From contig NZ_CP083371.1 of the NCBI RefSeq assembly GCF_017488845.2, forward strand, positions 1,550,001-1,614,000: a stretch of 64,000 nt of DNA, given 5' to 3'. Shown in pieces: positions 43,278 through 52,213 of this stretch. Each line of letters opens with the position of its first letter. Position 1 is the first letter of the stretch. The stretch comes from Ensifer canadensis. GTDB taxonomy: Bacteria; Pseudomonadota; Alphaproteobacteria; Rhizobiales; Rhizobiaceae. The notes below the pieces were generated by a model, which saw nothing but the letters and a program-made list of their open reading frames with translations, did no database searches and was not told the origin of the DNA. The position numbers and the translations under genes were made by a program.

Positions 43278-44130
43278 TCGCCTTCTGCCGTGCAAGCTCT
43301 TTCTTGAAGGCGGCACGGGACTTTTCGACGATTTGGCCCAGCAAGGCCGGATCGACGAAGGCATCTTCCTCGCCCGCATCCCGCCGCGCGGCGCGGCCGA
43401 TAATGTCGGCGATATCGGGATGAGCGGGCAGGACCACATCCGCCGTCATGCCTCCCAGCCGGTCGAAGCTGGTCTCGAAGTCGGCAACGATCCCGGGATA
43501 GCGCTTGTTGCCGAAGAGCTTGTTGCCGGCGACGGTGACGCTGCAGGGAAAGACCACCTTGAGCGCACGCCCGGCCTCGCTCACCGACGTTGACCAGGTG
43601 GTGCAGCCCGGCGTGTGGCCGGGCGTCAGCGTCGCCTTCATGCTGACGTCTCCGAGCGTCACGACTTCGCCGTCGTCAAGCACATGATCGACCTTCACCG
43701 CCGGAAAGGTTCCACGCTTATAGGTGGTCTCACCATCATGCAGGCCGTTTTCCAGTGCCCAGCGATCCGCCGCGATCGCATAGAGCTTGGCGCCGCTGTC
43801 ACGCTTGATTTGTGCAACGCCAGCGACATGATCGTAATGCGCATGGCTCGTGACGATGATCTTGATGTCGGAGCGTTTGAAACCGAGTGCTGCGATATTG
43901 TCCTCGACAAGGGATGCGGTGCCCTTCAACGTGCCGTCGAGCAGAATGGCCTGCTTGCCTGAGGTGATGAGGTAGGCCGCCAGCCCCTTGGTCCCGACGT
44001 AATAGATGTTGCCGACGACGCGGAATGGCTTTGTCGGCTGCGACCATTCGGCGTTATCAGCCATTGCCGCACTCGCCAGGCATACCGTGGCGACCACCGT
44101 CGCCAGCGCGCGTCGCATCATCTTTCTCAT
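43270..44130 (-). CDS. Subclass B3-like metallo-beta-lactamase
   Basis: 286 residues from the ATG at 44130, with GGAGG five to six bases upstream. Signal peptide 1-24 (LATVVATVCLASAAMADN). Zinc ligands: HAHYDH at 96-101, His172 in TPGHTPGCTTW and His237 in LPAHPD. Size, export and the LLDGTLKG and GHTPGCTTW text fit subclass B3 beta-lactamases, which hydrolyse penicillins to carbapenems in the periplasm; B3-like enzymes with weak or other activities are also known. It lies 1.4 kb from an AmpR-like regulator, but a different gene comes between. Confidence 0.85.
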   Translation of the reverse strand: MRKMMRRALATVVATVCLASAAMADNAEWSQPTKPFRVVGNIYYVGTKGLAAYLITSGKQAILLDGTLKGTASLVEDNIAALGFKRSDIKIIVTSHAHYDHVAGVAQIKRDSGAKLYAIAADRWALENGLHDGETTYKRGTFPAVKVDHVLDDGEVVTLGDVSMKATLTPGHTPGCTTWSTSVSEAGRALKVVFPCSVTVAGNKLFGNKRYPGIVADFETSFDRLGGMTADVVLPAHPDIADIIGRAARRDAGEEDAFVDPALLGQIVEKSRAAFKKELARQKAKK

Positions 44131-44414
44131 ACAAGCCTCCGCATCTCGAATTTGGTTTCCATGAACCTCGGACGCGTCCTGCCTAAGGAGCCGTGGCGGG
44201 GTCGGCAAACGACGATAATTTGCGGCAGCCATTAGAATAATTTGCATTTCGATGAACCTGGACAGTCGGGGCCAGCAGCCACAGGCACTTGGCCCGAAAA
44301 TCCCGACCACGCAATGCTCATGCAACCCTTGCGTACGAGGGTCGATCTCATTTCGATTAGCAGAAGAGGGACGATGATGATGGAAACCAGGCTTCATGGC
44401 GCCTGCGGCACGCA

Positions 44415-45302
44415 GTGTTAGGGCTAGGCGTTCGAAGGGCCCGCGCGATCGGGCGCCTCATGCTGCTTGCCTTCACGCCTTGGCTCGCGCTTGTTTTCTT
44501 CCTGGTCGACGCCCATGCCGAAACCAGCGGCACCGCCCGGGAGAAATCCGTCGCCATCACATTCGATGATCTTCCCCACGCCAATGCCGGCACCGACGGA
44601 ACAGATCAACCTTCGCCTCAAAGCATCCAGGATGCGAATGCCCGCATTCTTGCCGCCCTCAGGGATCACAAGGCGCCGGCTATCGGCTTTGTCGTGGAAA
44701 GCAAGGTTCGCGCGATCGGTCCGTTTGCGAAAGATATCCTGAAGGATTGGACCGGCCCGCGGCTGACGCTCGGCAACCATACCTTCTCGCACGCGGACAC
44801 CAACACGCTCGACATCGCCGGCATCGAGCGCGAGATCGTCGATGGCGAGAAGACGACGAGGCGAACGCTAAAGGCGGCGGGCAAGCAGCTGCGTTTCCTA
44901 CGGTTTCCCTACAATCACACCGGCGACACAACGGAAAAGCAGAAGGCGATCGCGGCGCTTGCGGCGAAGCTTGACTACACGATCGCCGCCTCGACCATCG
45001 ATACCTCCGATTACGTCTTCGACCGCGCCTATGAGCGCGCGCTTGCCGAAAACGACACGGAAGCCGCCCACCGCATCAGGACGGCCTATCTGATGCACAC
45101 CCAACAGCAGATCGCCTATTACGCCGGTCTCAACGAGCAGGTCCTTGGCTACGAGCCGCCGGCAATCATGCTCTTGCATGTCAACCGGCTGAATGCCGAC
45201 GCGATGAAGGGGATCCTGTCGCTGTTCGAAGAGAGCGGCTACAGTTTCACAACGCTCGAAAAGGCGCAGGCCGACGCCGCCTATCGGCGACCGCTGTCCT
45301 AG
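44415..45302 (+). pseudogene. Polysaccharide deacetylase (NodB fold), C terminus cut by an in-frame amber codon
   Basis: 295 residues up to the TAG at 45300-45302. Start GTG 44415; ATG 44460 would give a shorter signal peptide (LLAFTPWLALVFFLVDAHAE). NodB motifs are present: ITFDDLPHA with the catalytic and zinc Asp pair, GNHTFSHAD with the zinc histidines, RFPYN, and late MLLHVNRLNADAM. The core domain is complete, so activity is possible. The same frame continues after the TAG for 37 codons with protein-like sequence that fits the tail of longer family members, so this may be a recent nonsense mutation. The enzyme would deacetylate an exported N-acetylated glycan. Confidence 0.75.
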
Positions 45303-45416
45303 GCGACGAAATTCGGTCCGATGTGGGGTTACCGCTGGGCGAAGGACAGGAACGTGCGCGTTGACGGCAGCCTGGAACGAGAGCCGCCGGAATGGATCGT
45401 CAGCTACGGCGAATAG
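45300..45416 (+). other. Amber stop and in-frame C-terminal remnant of the deacetylase
   Basis: TAG at 45300, then 37 sense codons to TAG at 45414. The remnant reads ATKFGPMWGYRWAKDRN, then VDGSLEREPPEWIVSYGE. Longer polysaccharide deacetylases end in a similar W-x-x-R-W motif preceded by a Tyr, which would align with the amber codon (TAC or TAT to TAG). No ribosome site lies before the remnant. Confidence 0.65.
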
Positions 45417-45510
45417 CTCGGCACACCGGTCGCAGGTTGACCTTCAGTATCGAGTTGCTCCCAGCAGATCCCCTTTCGCTGACGGCACTCCCCCGCCAAC
45501 GCATTGCAGC

Positions 45511-46428
45511 CTATGCCGAGTTGCTCGCCTCCGGCTCATGCAATCGGGCGGCGCTATCCTCCTTCGCCGCCATCAGCCAATCGTGGAAGGCGGACATCGC
45601 CAGTGTCGGCGCGCGCGACCGCAGCCGCGTCAGCCAGTAGCTCCCCATCGAGGTATAGACGTCGAAGGGCTGCCGCACTGTGCCGTTCGACAGCAGTCGG
45701 GAAAACATCAAAGGCGGCGCAAGCGCAACACCGATGCCCTGGGCGGCTGCCTCCATCATGGCGAGCGACGAATCGAAGACGACGCCCTTGAGCAGCGGCG
45801 CCGGATAGGTGATGCCGGCAGCGGCAAACCAGTTCACCCATTCGTCCGCCCGATAGGACCTGAGCAGCGTCTGGCCCAGAAGATCGGCGGGACGGCGCAG
45901 CGTATCGGCAATCTCAGGAACGCACAGCACTGAAAGCGGCGCCTCGAACAGCCGCGTCGCCTCGATGTTGTGCCAGGAACCGCTGCCGAAACGAATGGCG
46001 TAGTCGAGCCCCTCGGCGGCCATGTCGACACGATTGTTGTTCGTCGACAACCGGACATCGATGAAGGGATATTTTTCCTGAAAATCCGCAAGGCGTGGCA
46101 GCAGCCAGCCGACGGCAAAGGTGCCGACGGCGCCGATCATCAGCACCTCCCGCAGATGGCCGCCCTCGAACCGTTCGAGCATATCGGCCATGCGATCGAA
46201 GGAATCCTGGAGTACCGGCAGCAACGCCTCGCCCTCGGCGGTGATCATCAGACCGCGCGGCAGCCGCTTGAACAGCGTCACGTTGAGACGGCTTTCCAGT
46301 AGCTTCACCTGGTGGCTGACCGCCGCCTGCGTCACGCACAGTTCGATCGCCGCGCGGGTAAAACTCAGATGTCGCGCGGAGGCCTCAAAGGCCCGCAGCG
46401 CATTGAGTGGGAGATATGGCCTGACCAT
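45511..46428 (-). CDS. AmpR-like LysR family regulator
   Basis: 305 residues from the ATG at 46428. Helix-turn-helix LSFTRAAIELCVTQAAVSHQVKLLE at residues 21-45. The effector domain follows enterobacterial AmpR closely: VGTFAVGWLLP with Gly102 and Thr103, STNNNRVDMAAEGLDYAIR with Asp135, and GSYWLTRLRSR near the end. Those positions are where AmpR mutations give constitutive beta-lactamase expression, from the literature. AmpR senses muropeptides and the UDP-MurNAc pentapeptide. Here the divergent neighbours are penicillin-binding proteins, not ampC. A GcvA-like regulator is the alternative. Confidence 0.85.
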   Translation of the reverse strand: MVRPYLPLNALRAFEASARHLSFTRAAIELCVTQAAVSHQVKLLESRLNVTLFKRLPRGLMITAEGEALLPVLQDSFDRMADMLERFEGGHLREVLMIGAVGTFAVGWLLPRLADFQEKYPFIDVRLSTNNNRVDMAAEGLDYAIRFGSGSWHNIEATRLFEAPLSVLCVPEIADTLRRPADLLGQTLLRSYRADEWVNWFAAAGITYPAPLLKGVVFDSSLAMMEAAAQGIGVALAPPLMFSRLLSNGTVRQPFDVYTSMGSYWLTRLRSRAPTLAMSAFHDWLMAAKEDSAARLHEPEASNSA

Positions 46429-46876
46429 GGATGCCCTAATTCAGCTAATGGGTCCTGCAAATAAACGTGGTTTGCCGCTGCGGTGCAACCTCTTTACGGT
46501 GAACTCACGTCGGCACCCTGTTTCGCCAGGACGAGACCGCCAACATATCGAGGATCCGGCCCTCAGACATACTTCCCCGTGGAGGACCCAACCATGTGTC
46601 GTCTCAACTGAACGCCCCATAGGCACGCGCCCAACACGTTTCGCACCGTCACATCCGCTCCGGCCGCAGCAGCGGACCAAGGCGGCATGTCACAGCCCTT
46701 GGTGGTGAAACTGAGGCGACGAACCGGCCGCGACGGGATAGGCGAAACATCGGGCTTCTAGGCCCGATCCGCCGCCCCGCACCGCCTTCACGCCACAAAC
46801 TGATGCGCGTCAGCCGCTCCCTTGGATCGGATGGCGAAGCCATGTCCTTCGAAATTCGAAAGCCCCGACATCCGCC
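46429..46876. promoter_or_regulatory. 448-base divergent region between AmpR-like and PBP genes
   Basis: No convincing gene. Directly beside the regulator start is CTAAT-tcag-CTAAT (46437-46450), a direct repeat that could hold a LysR site. The length is generous for two promoters; the region may contain a leader or a small RNA, but I see no conserved structure. Confidence 0.35.
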
Positions 46877-49330
46877 ATGAAGTTCATTGCAAACCTGCTC
46901 GCAACCTTGATCAATCTGGCAACGCTTCTCGGCGTCGGGCTGGCATTCTGCGCCGCGGCCCTGACGCGAGACCTGCCGGATCATCGGGCGCTGGCGAACT
47001 GGGAGCCGGCGGTCACGACCCGGCTTTACGCCGGCGACGGCGCCATGATTGCGCAATATGCCCGGGAACGCCGTCTGTTCCTGCCGATCGGCGCCATTCC
47101 CGCCCGGGTCAAGCAGGCTTTCCTTTCGGCCGAAGACAAGAACTTCTACCTTCATCCGGGCATCGACCTGACGAGTCTTGCCACCGCGCTCTGGTCGAAT
47201 GTCGCCAACTACGGCTCGGGTCGGCGCATGATTGGCGGATCGACGATCACGCAGCAGATCGCCAAGAATTTTCTCCTGTCCTCCGATCGAACGGTCGAGC
47301 GCAAGCTGCGCGAAGCGATCCTTTCGATCCGCATCGACCAAACCTATTCCAAGGACCGGATCCTGGAACTTTATCTCAACGACATCTATCTCGGTCTCGG
47401 CGCCTATGGCATCGCGCAGGCAGCGCTTACCTATTTCGACAAGCCGGTCGATCAACTGACGGTGGCCGAAGCGGCCTATCTCGCCGCCCTACCAAAAGCG
47501 CCGAACAATTATGACCCGTATCGCCATCCTGACCGAGCCGTCACCCGGCGCGACTGGGTCATAGAGCAGATGCGCCGCAACGGCGTCATCGACAGAGAGG
47601 TTGCAGCCGCAGCCACCGCCTCGCCCCTCAGCATCAAGCCGAAACGACTGGAGACATCCGCCGACAAGGCGGACTACTTCACCGAGGAGGTGCGCCGCCA
47701 GTTGGGCACCCGCTATGGCGAGGCAGCGCTTTACACTGCCGGGCTCTCGGTTCGCACGACACTCGATCCGCGGCTGCAGCAAGCGGCCATGCGGGCGTTG
47801 CGAAAGGGACTGGTTGGCTACGACCAGGCAAAGGGGTACCGGGGGCCGATCACCCGCCTGCCTTCGCTTGAAGGGTGGCAGCAGGCGCTCGCCAAACGTC
47901 AGCCGCTCTCGGACGTTCCGGAATGGCAGCTCGCCGTCGTCCTCTCCGCAAGCAACGACAAGGTCGAACTCGGCCTCAGACCGTCAGGACCAGAAACGGC
48001 GACGGCGGCCGCAGACACGGCCATGATCGACCGCGATGACACAGCCTGGGCTCTGTGCCGGCTCGCCGAAGGCAAGCGTCGTTGTGCCTCATCCCTCAAC
48101 GGCGTGTTGCAGCCGGGCGACGTCGTCTATGTCGAAAAGCAGGAGACTGGCTATGTCCTGCGCCAGCCGCCGCAGGTGCAGGGAGCGCTGGTCTCGATGG
48201 ACCCGAACACTGGTCGGGTGCTCGCGGTCGCCGGCGGCTTTTCCTACGCGCAATCCGAATTCAATCGCGCGACCCAGGCCTACCGCCAGCCCGGCTCGTC
48301 GTTCAAGCCGTTCGTCTACGCCGCGGCACTCGATACCGGCTATGCGCCGACCACGCTCGTCATGGACGCGCCGATCGCCATCCCTGATGGCACCGGCAAG
48401 ACATGGCGGCCGAAAAACTATGATGGGCGCTTCAGCGGTCCTTCGACCCTGCGAACGGGGCTGGAAAACAGCCGCAACCTGATGACCGTGCGCCTTGCTC
48501 GCCATCTGGGCATGGACCTTGTCGCCGACTACGGCAAGCGCTTCGGCATTTACGACGAGCTTCGCACCTACCTACCGATGGCGCTGGGCGCCGGCGAAAC
48601 GACGTTGCTGCGGCTCGTTTCCGCCTATGCCGTCATCGCCAATGGCGGCAAGGCCATAACCCCGTCGATGATCGACCGTATTCAGGATCGATATGGCCGG
48701 ACGATCTACCGGCAAGACAGCCGCCAGTGCGCGGACTGCAATGCGCTTGCCTGGGAAAACCAGGAAGAGCCTGATCTCGTCGACATCAGGGACTATGTGC
48801 TCGACCCGATGACGGCCTATCAGATCACTTCGATGATGCGTGGCGTAGTGGAAAGAGGCACCGCCAGAAATGTCGCCACGCTGGGTGTCCCGATCGCCGG
48901 CAAGACCGGAACGACCAACGACGAGAAGGACGTCTGGTTCGTGGGTTTCACCCCCAATATCGTCACCGGCGTCTTCCTCGGCTACGACACGCCGAAGCCG
49001 ATGGGTTACGGCGAAACCGGTGGCGGTCTCGCCGCACCGATCTTCATCGACTTCATGAAGGTGGCACTTCAGGGAAAACCGGCGGCCGATTTTCATCCGC
49101 CGCCCGGCATGTCCTTCCAGACAGTCGACAGAAAGACGGGGCGGCCCGCGCAGGACGGCGCGCAAGGCGCCATCCTCGAAGCCTTCAAGCCGGGAACCGG
49201 CCCCTGCGACGGCGGTTGCGCCGTCATCGACGACAAGGAGATGGCCGAGTTGCCGGCCAACGGCGCCGACCAGGGCCTAACACCTGAATTGCGGCAGAAG
49301 CTGCTCAGCAATACCGGCGGGCTCTACTGA
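46877..49330 (+). CDS. Class A penicillin-binding protein 1A (bifunctional glycosyltransferase/transpeptidase)
   Basis: 817 residues. Membrane helix at about 6-28. GT51 domain with Glu86 in AEDKNFYLHPGID and GGSTITQQIAKNFLLS, then KLREAILSIRIDQTYSKDRILELYLNDIYLG. A probable OB-like insert lies near 310-420. The transpeptidase has SSFK with Ser474 (QPGSSFKPF), SRN, and KTGT at 676-679. It polymerises and cross-links peptidoglycan at the inner membrane. Length matches PBP1A. It is followed after one base by a class B protein, and both are divergent from an AmpR-like gene. The ribosome site before ATG 46877 is weak. Confidence 0.93.
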   Translation: MKFIANLLATLINLATLLGVGLAFCAAALTRDLPDHRALANWEPAVTTRLYAGDGAMIAQYARERRLFLPIGAIPARVKQAFLSAEDKNFYLHPGIDLTSLATALWSNVANYGSGRRMIGGSTITQQIAKNFLLSSDRTVERKLREAILSIRIDQTYSKDRILELYLNDIYLGLGAYGIAQAALTYFDKPVDQLTVAEAAYLAALPKAPNNYDPYRHPDRAVTRRDWVIEQMRRNGVIDREVAAAATASPLSIKPKRLETSADKADYFTEEVRRQLGTRYGEAALYTAGLSVRTTLDPRLQQAAMRALRKGLVGYDQAKGYRGPITRLPSLEGWQQALAKRQPLSDVPEWQLAVVLSASNDKVELGLRPSGPETATAAADTAMIDRDDTAWALCRLAEGKRRCASSLNGVLQPGDVVYVEKQETGYVLRQPPQVQGALVSMDPNTGRVLAVAGGFSYAQSEFNRATQAYRQPGSSFKPFVYAAALDTGYAPTTLVMDAPIAIPDGTGKTWRPKNYDGRFSGPSTLRTGLENSRNLMTVRLARHLGMDLVADYGKRFGIYDELRTYLPMALGAGETTLLRLVSAYAVIANGGKAITPSMIDRIQDRYGRTIYRQDSRQCADCNALAWENQEEPDLVDIRDYVLDPMTAYQITSMMRGVVERGTARNVATLGVPIAGKTGTTNDEKDVWFVGFTPNIVTGVFLGYDTPKPMGYGETGGGLAAPIFIDFMKVALQGKPAADFHPPPGMSFQTVDRKTGRPAQDGAQGAILEAFKPGTGPCDGGCAVIDDKEMAELPANGADQGLTPELRQKLLSNTGGLY

Positions 49331-49331
49331 T

Positions 49332-51071
49332 ATGGTGCAACGGCTTCAATCGCGCGCGGATCGCCGCAAGCGCATCCTCTTTCTGATAGCCGTGTTTATC
49401 GTCGTGTTCCTAACGATGTTCGGGCGACTGATCCAGCTCGGCACGGCCGAAATCGAGACCACCGGCTATGTGCCGAAGCGCCCCTCGGTCGGTCGCCCTT
49501 CGATCCTGGATCGCAACGGCAATCTGCTGGCGATCGATGTGCCAAGCTCCGGTGTCTATGCCGAGCCCCGCTTCATCGTCGACGTCGACGAGGCGGTGGA
49601 AAAGCTGACGGCCATCTTCCCCGATCTCGATGCTCGCGAACTGCACCAGCGGCTGAAAAGCAAGGCGCCCTTCGCGTGGATCAAGCGTCAGGTGACACCG
49701 GCTGAGGAGCAGGCGCTCTGGGACGCGGGCATTCCGGCCGTCGGCTTCCAGCGGGAAAAGCGGCGTGTCTACCCCAATGGTTCGCTTGCCGCCCACGTGC
49801 TCGGCACTGTCGATATCGACAATATCGGCATTGCCGGCATCGAAAAATGGATCGAGAGCCAGGGCCTGGACGTGTTGCGCCAGACCGGCATGGACCTCTC
49901 CCATCAGAACCTGCAGCCCGTCACGCTGACGCTCGACATCCGAATCCAGCACGCGCTGCAGATCGAGCTTGCCAAGGCGATCGAGAAATTCGGGGCAAAG
50001 GCCGGTGCCGGATTGGTGCTCGATATCACCAATGGTGAACTGCTGGCGCTTGCCTCCGCGCCGGATTTCGACCCCAACACCCCCGCCGATGCGCTGAAGC
50101 CTGATCGTATCAACCGCATTGCCGCCGCCACCTTCGAGATGGGCTCCACCTTCAAGGCCCTGACGACGGCCATGGCGCTCGATTCCGGGCAGTTCAACAT
50201 CCGCTCCGTCATCGATGCCAGCAGGCCGCTGGCCTTCGGCCGGTTCCGCATCCGCGATTATCGCGGGAAATACCGGCCGCTCAGCCTGCCGGAAGCCTTC
50301 ATCTATTCCTCCAACATCGCGATGGCCAAGATGGCGATCGCGCTCGGCCCTGAGAACTTCCGCGCCTTTCTCTCTCGTTTCGGACAGATGTCGCGACTGA
50401 CGACCGAGTTGCCGGAGAGCGCGCATCCGCAACTGCCGCGCTCCTGGCGCGAGATCGATACGGCAACCGCATCCTACGGCCACGGCATTGCCGTGACGCC
50501 GCTGCAGGCGAGCATTGCGGTTGCGGCCCTCGTCAACGGCGGGCGCCTGATCAGGCCGACATTGATCAAAGGCTCTGATGTCGAAGAGCGGGTGCTGGCC
50601 GCCGACCTCATCAAGCCGGAAACCGGCGAGGCCATGCGTTTTCTGCTCCGCCTCAATGCCAGAACCGGATCGGCGCGAAAGGCCGAAGTCAAAGGTTATT
50701 TCATCGGCGGCAAGACCGGCACGGCCGAAAAGGTCGTCGCTGGACGCTATGCCAAGGATCTCAATCTCACGTCCTTCATGGGTGTCGTTCCGGCCGACGA
50801 TCCGCGCTATCTGCTCCTGACCATTCTGGACGAGCCCAAAGGGTTGCCGGAAACCTATGGCTTCCGCACCTCCGGCTGGAATGCCGCCCCGCTCGGCGGT
50901 GCTGTGTTCGAGCGCATCCTTCCGATGATGAGCCTGATGCCGTCCTTCGACGTCCGGGACGTGAGCTTTCCGTCGATCGTTGCGCAGCAGGCCTATGGTT
51001 CCGAGCTGTTTTCAGGTGCGACCCTGCACGGCGCGTCCGGCCATGACACACCCATTGAAGAGCCACTTTGA
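49332..51071 (+). CDS. Class B penicillin-binding protein (FtsI/PBP2-like transpeptidase)
   Basis: 579 residues. N-terminal membrane helix at about 15-36, a dimerisation domain with RPSILDRNGNLLAIDV, and the transpeptidase with STFK (Ser272, Lys275 in MGSTFKALTT), SSN in YSSNIAMAK, and KTGT at 461-464 (GGKTGTAEKV). It resembles FtsI but lies outside a division (dcw) cluster: no mur, ftsW or mraY genes are near, so it is probably an additional septal or accessory transpeptidase. ATG is one base past the stop of the PBP1A gene, implying coupled expression of a matched polymerase and transpeptidase pair. Confidence 0.92.
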   Translation: MVQRLQSRADRRKRILFLIAVFIVVFLTMFGRLIQLGTAEIETTGYVPKRPSVGRPSILDRNGNLLAIDVPSSGVYAEPRFIVDVDEAVEKLTAIFPDLDARELHQRLKSKAPFAWIKRQVTPAEEQALWDAGIPAVGFQREKRRVYPNGSLAAHVLGTVDIDNIGIAGIEKWIESQGLDVLRQTGMDLSHQNLQPVTLTLDIRIQHALQIELAKAIEKFGAKAGAGLVLDITNGELLALASAPDFDPNTPADALKPDRINRIAAATFEMGSTFKALTTAMALDSGQFNIRSVIDASRPLAFGRFRIRDYRGKYRPLSLPEAFIYSSNIAMAKMAIALGPENFRAFLSRFGQMSRLTTELPESAHPQLPRSWREIDTATASYGHGIAVTPLQASIAVAALVNGGRLIRPTLIKGSDVEERVLAADLIKPETGEAMRFLLRLNARTGSARKAEVKGYFIGGKTGTAEKVVAGRYAKDLNLTSFMGVVPADDPRYLLLTILDEPKGLPETYGFRTSGWNAAPLGGAVFERILPMMSLMPSFDVRDVSFPSIVAQQAYGSELFSGATLHGASGHDTPIEEPL

Positions 51072-51108
51072 GGTAAGACGGCAATTGTGACCTGTCAGCC
51101 GAATTGCG

Positions 51109-51133
51109 GCCGAGGGCGAGACCCGCCCTCGGC
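51109..51133. terminator. Perfect hairpin between convergent genes
   Basis: Ten-base stem GCCGAGGGCG / CGCCCTCGGC with a five-base loop, between the PBP gene end and the leftward nitroreductase end. A T-run is lacking on both sides, so bidirectional termination is probable but unproven. Confidence 0.55.
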
Positions 51134-51154
51134 AAAGTCATCGGAGCAATGCGT

Positions 51155-51757
51155 TCAAGACCGCTCGAAACGACCCTCGGACACGATCTCCGTCAGGGGT
51201 TTCCGCGGGCTCGGCACTTCGCGCTCCCGCAACCCCTCGGGCAATTGCGCCTTGTCGCCGATCCTGCCGATCGCCACGGCGGCTTCAACGCGGTAATCGG
51301 ACGGCACGCCAAGCTCGGTCCGCGCCCTGTCGTAGTCGAGGCCGGCCATACCGTGCGCCTGCCAACCGGAATAGGCGGCCTGCAGCGCGAGCGCACCCCA
51401 TGCGGCCCCCGTGTCAAACGAGTGCGTATAGGAAGGCACTTCCTCGCTGGCGCCAGGAGGCAGCAGCGACGTTTTCGACAGCACGAAGATCAGTGCGGAA
51501 GCCTCCTTGGCCCAGCTTTGATTGAATGCGTTGAGAATGCCGAACAGTTTGTCCCAATGCTCGGTGCCTCTGCGGGCGTAGATGAAATGCCAGGGCTGGG
51601 CGTTATAGGCCGACGGCGCCCAGCGCGCCGCCTCCAGGATGCCGAACAGCTCGGCTTCGGAGATCTCCGCTCCGGCATAGGCGCGCGGCGACCAACGCTC
51701 GAGAAAGAGCGGGTTGATCGGGTGGCCGGCGATACGCGAATTGATTTCGATGGTCAT
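51155..51757 (-). CDS. Nitroreductase family protein
   Basis: 200 residues from the ATG at 51757, with AGGAAA just upstream. FMN-binding pattern of the family: RWSPRAYAGAEISEAELFGILEAARWAPSAYNAQPWHFIYARR, then a later DTGAAWGALALQAAYSGWQAHGMAGLDYD, then the end region. It uses NAD(P)H and FMN to reduce nitro compounds or quinones in the cytoplasm; the natural substrate is unknown. A 49-base gap separates it from the small gene at its 5' side, with which it may be co-transcribed. Confidence 0.88.
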   Translation of the reverse strand: MTIEINSRIAGHPINPLFLERWSPRAYAGAEISEAELFGILEAARWAPSAYNAQPWHFIYARRGTEHWDKLFGILNAFNQSWAKEASALIFVLSKTSLLPPGASEEVPSYTHSFDTGAAWGALALQAAYSGWQAHGMAGLDYDRARTELGVPSDYRVEAAVAIGRIGDKAQLPEGLREREVPSPRKPLTEIVSEGRFERS

Positions 51758-51806
51758 GGCTTTCCTGTGTCGTGGCGTTGGTTTCAGCCTTCAGCCGCAA
51801 TCGAAA

Positions 51807-52010
51807 TCACCAGGTTTCGTACCGTTCGCGCCGACGGTTGAGATTGGAAATCTCGTCCGAAAGCTCTGCGATGCGGTCTCGAAGTTCGTTCGTTGTTCCG
51901 TCTTCGAAATCATCGATCCCGAAACAATCCCGCGCTTCGTAAAGCTCAAGCTTGCCTTGCAGGACATCTCGGATCGCGCTCAGGCGTTCATATTGCCGCA
52001 GGACACTCAT
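51807..52010 (-). CDS. Small charged coiled-coil-like protein, unknown function
   Basis: 67 residues from the ATG at 52010, with GAGGTG four to five bases upstream. Very charged (Arg, Glu, Asp), with a likely helix pair (YERLSAIRDVLQGKLELYEARD and ELRDRIAELSDEISNLNRRRERYE), the second with heptad-like leucine and isoleucine spacing. No membrane segment or metal motif. I recognise no family. Its place between nitroreductase and the LLM cluster in the same direction suggests a real gene. Confidence 0.6.
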   Translation of the reverse strand: MSVLRQYERLSAIRDVLQGKLELYEARDCFGIDDFEDGTTNELRDRIAELSDEISNLNRRRERYETW

Positions 52011-52213
52011 GGCACACCTCATCAAAAGCCATCGTTGTCTAGGAAATGCGCAAACAACGGAAAAGGTTTCATTCGACTGCTCGGCTTCAAGCATCCTGAA
52101 AATTATCGAGTTAAACAGTGGATTAAAGGAACCTCGACCCAAAGATCGTACCAGGCTTGGAAAAGTGATCCGACGGCGTGCCGCGAGCGCTCGATCTCCG
52201 CGCCCGCCGATGC

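Noticed and set aside
44131..44397. 89-residue extension of the beta-lactamase
   Set aside because: The signal peptide starts at 44130 and has GGAGG just upstream; the extension is not protein-like.
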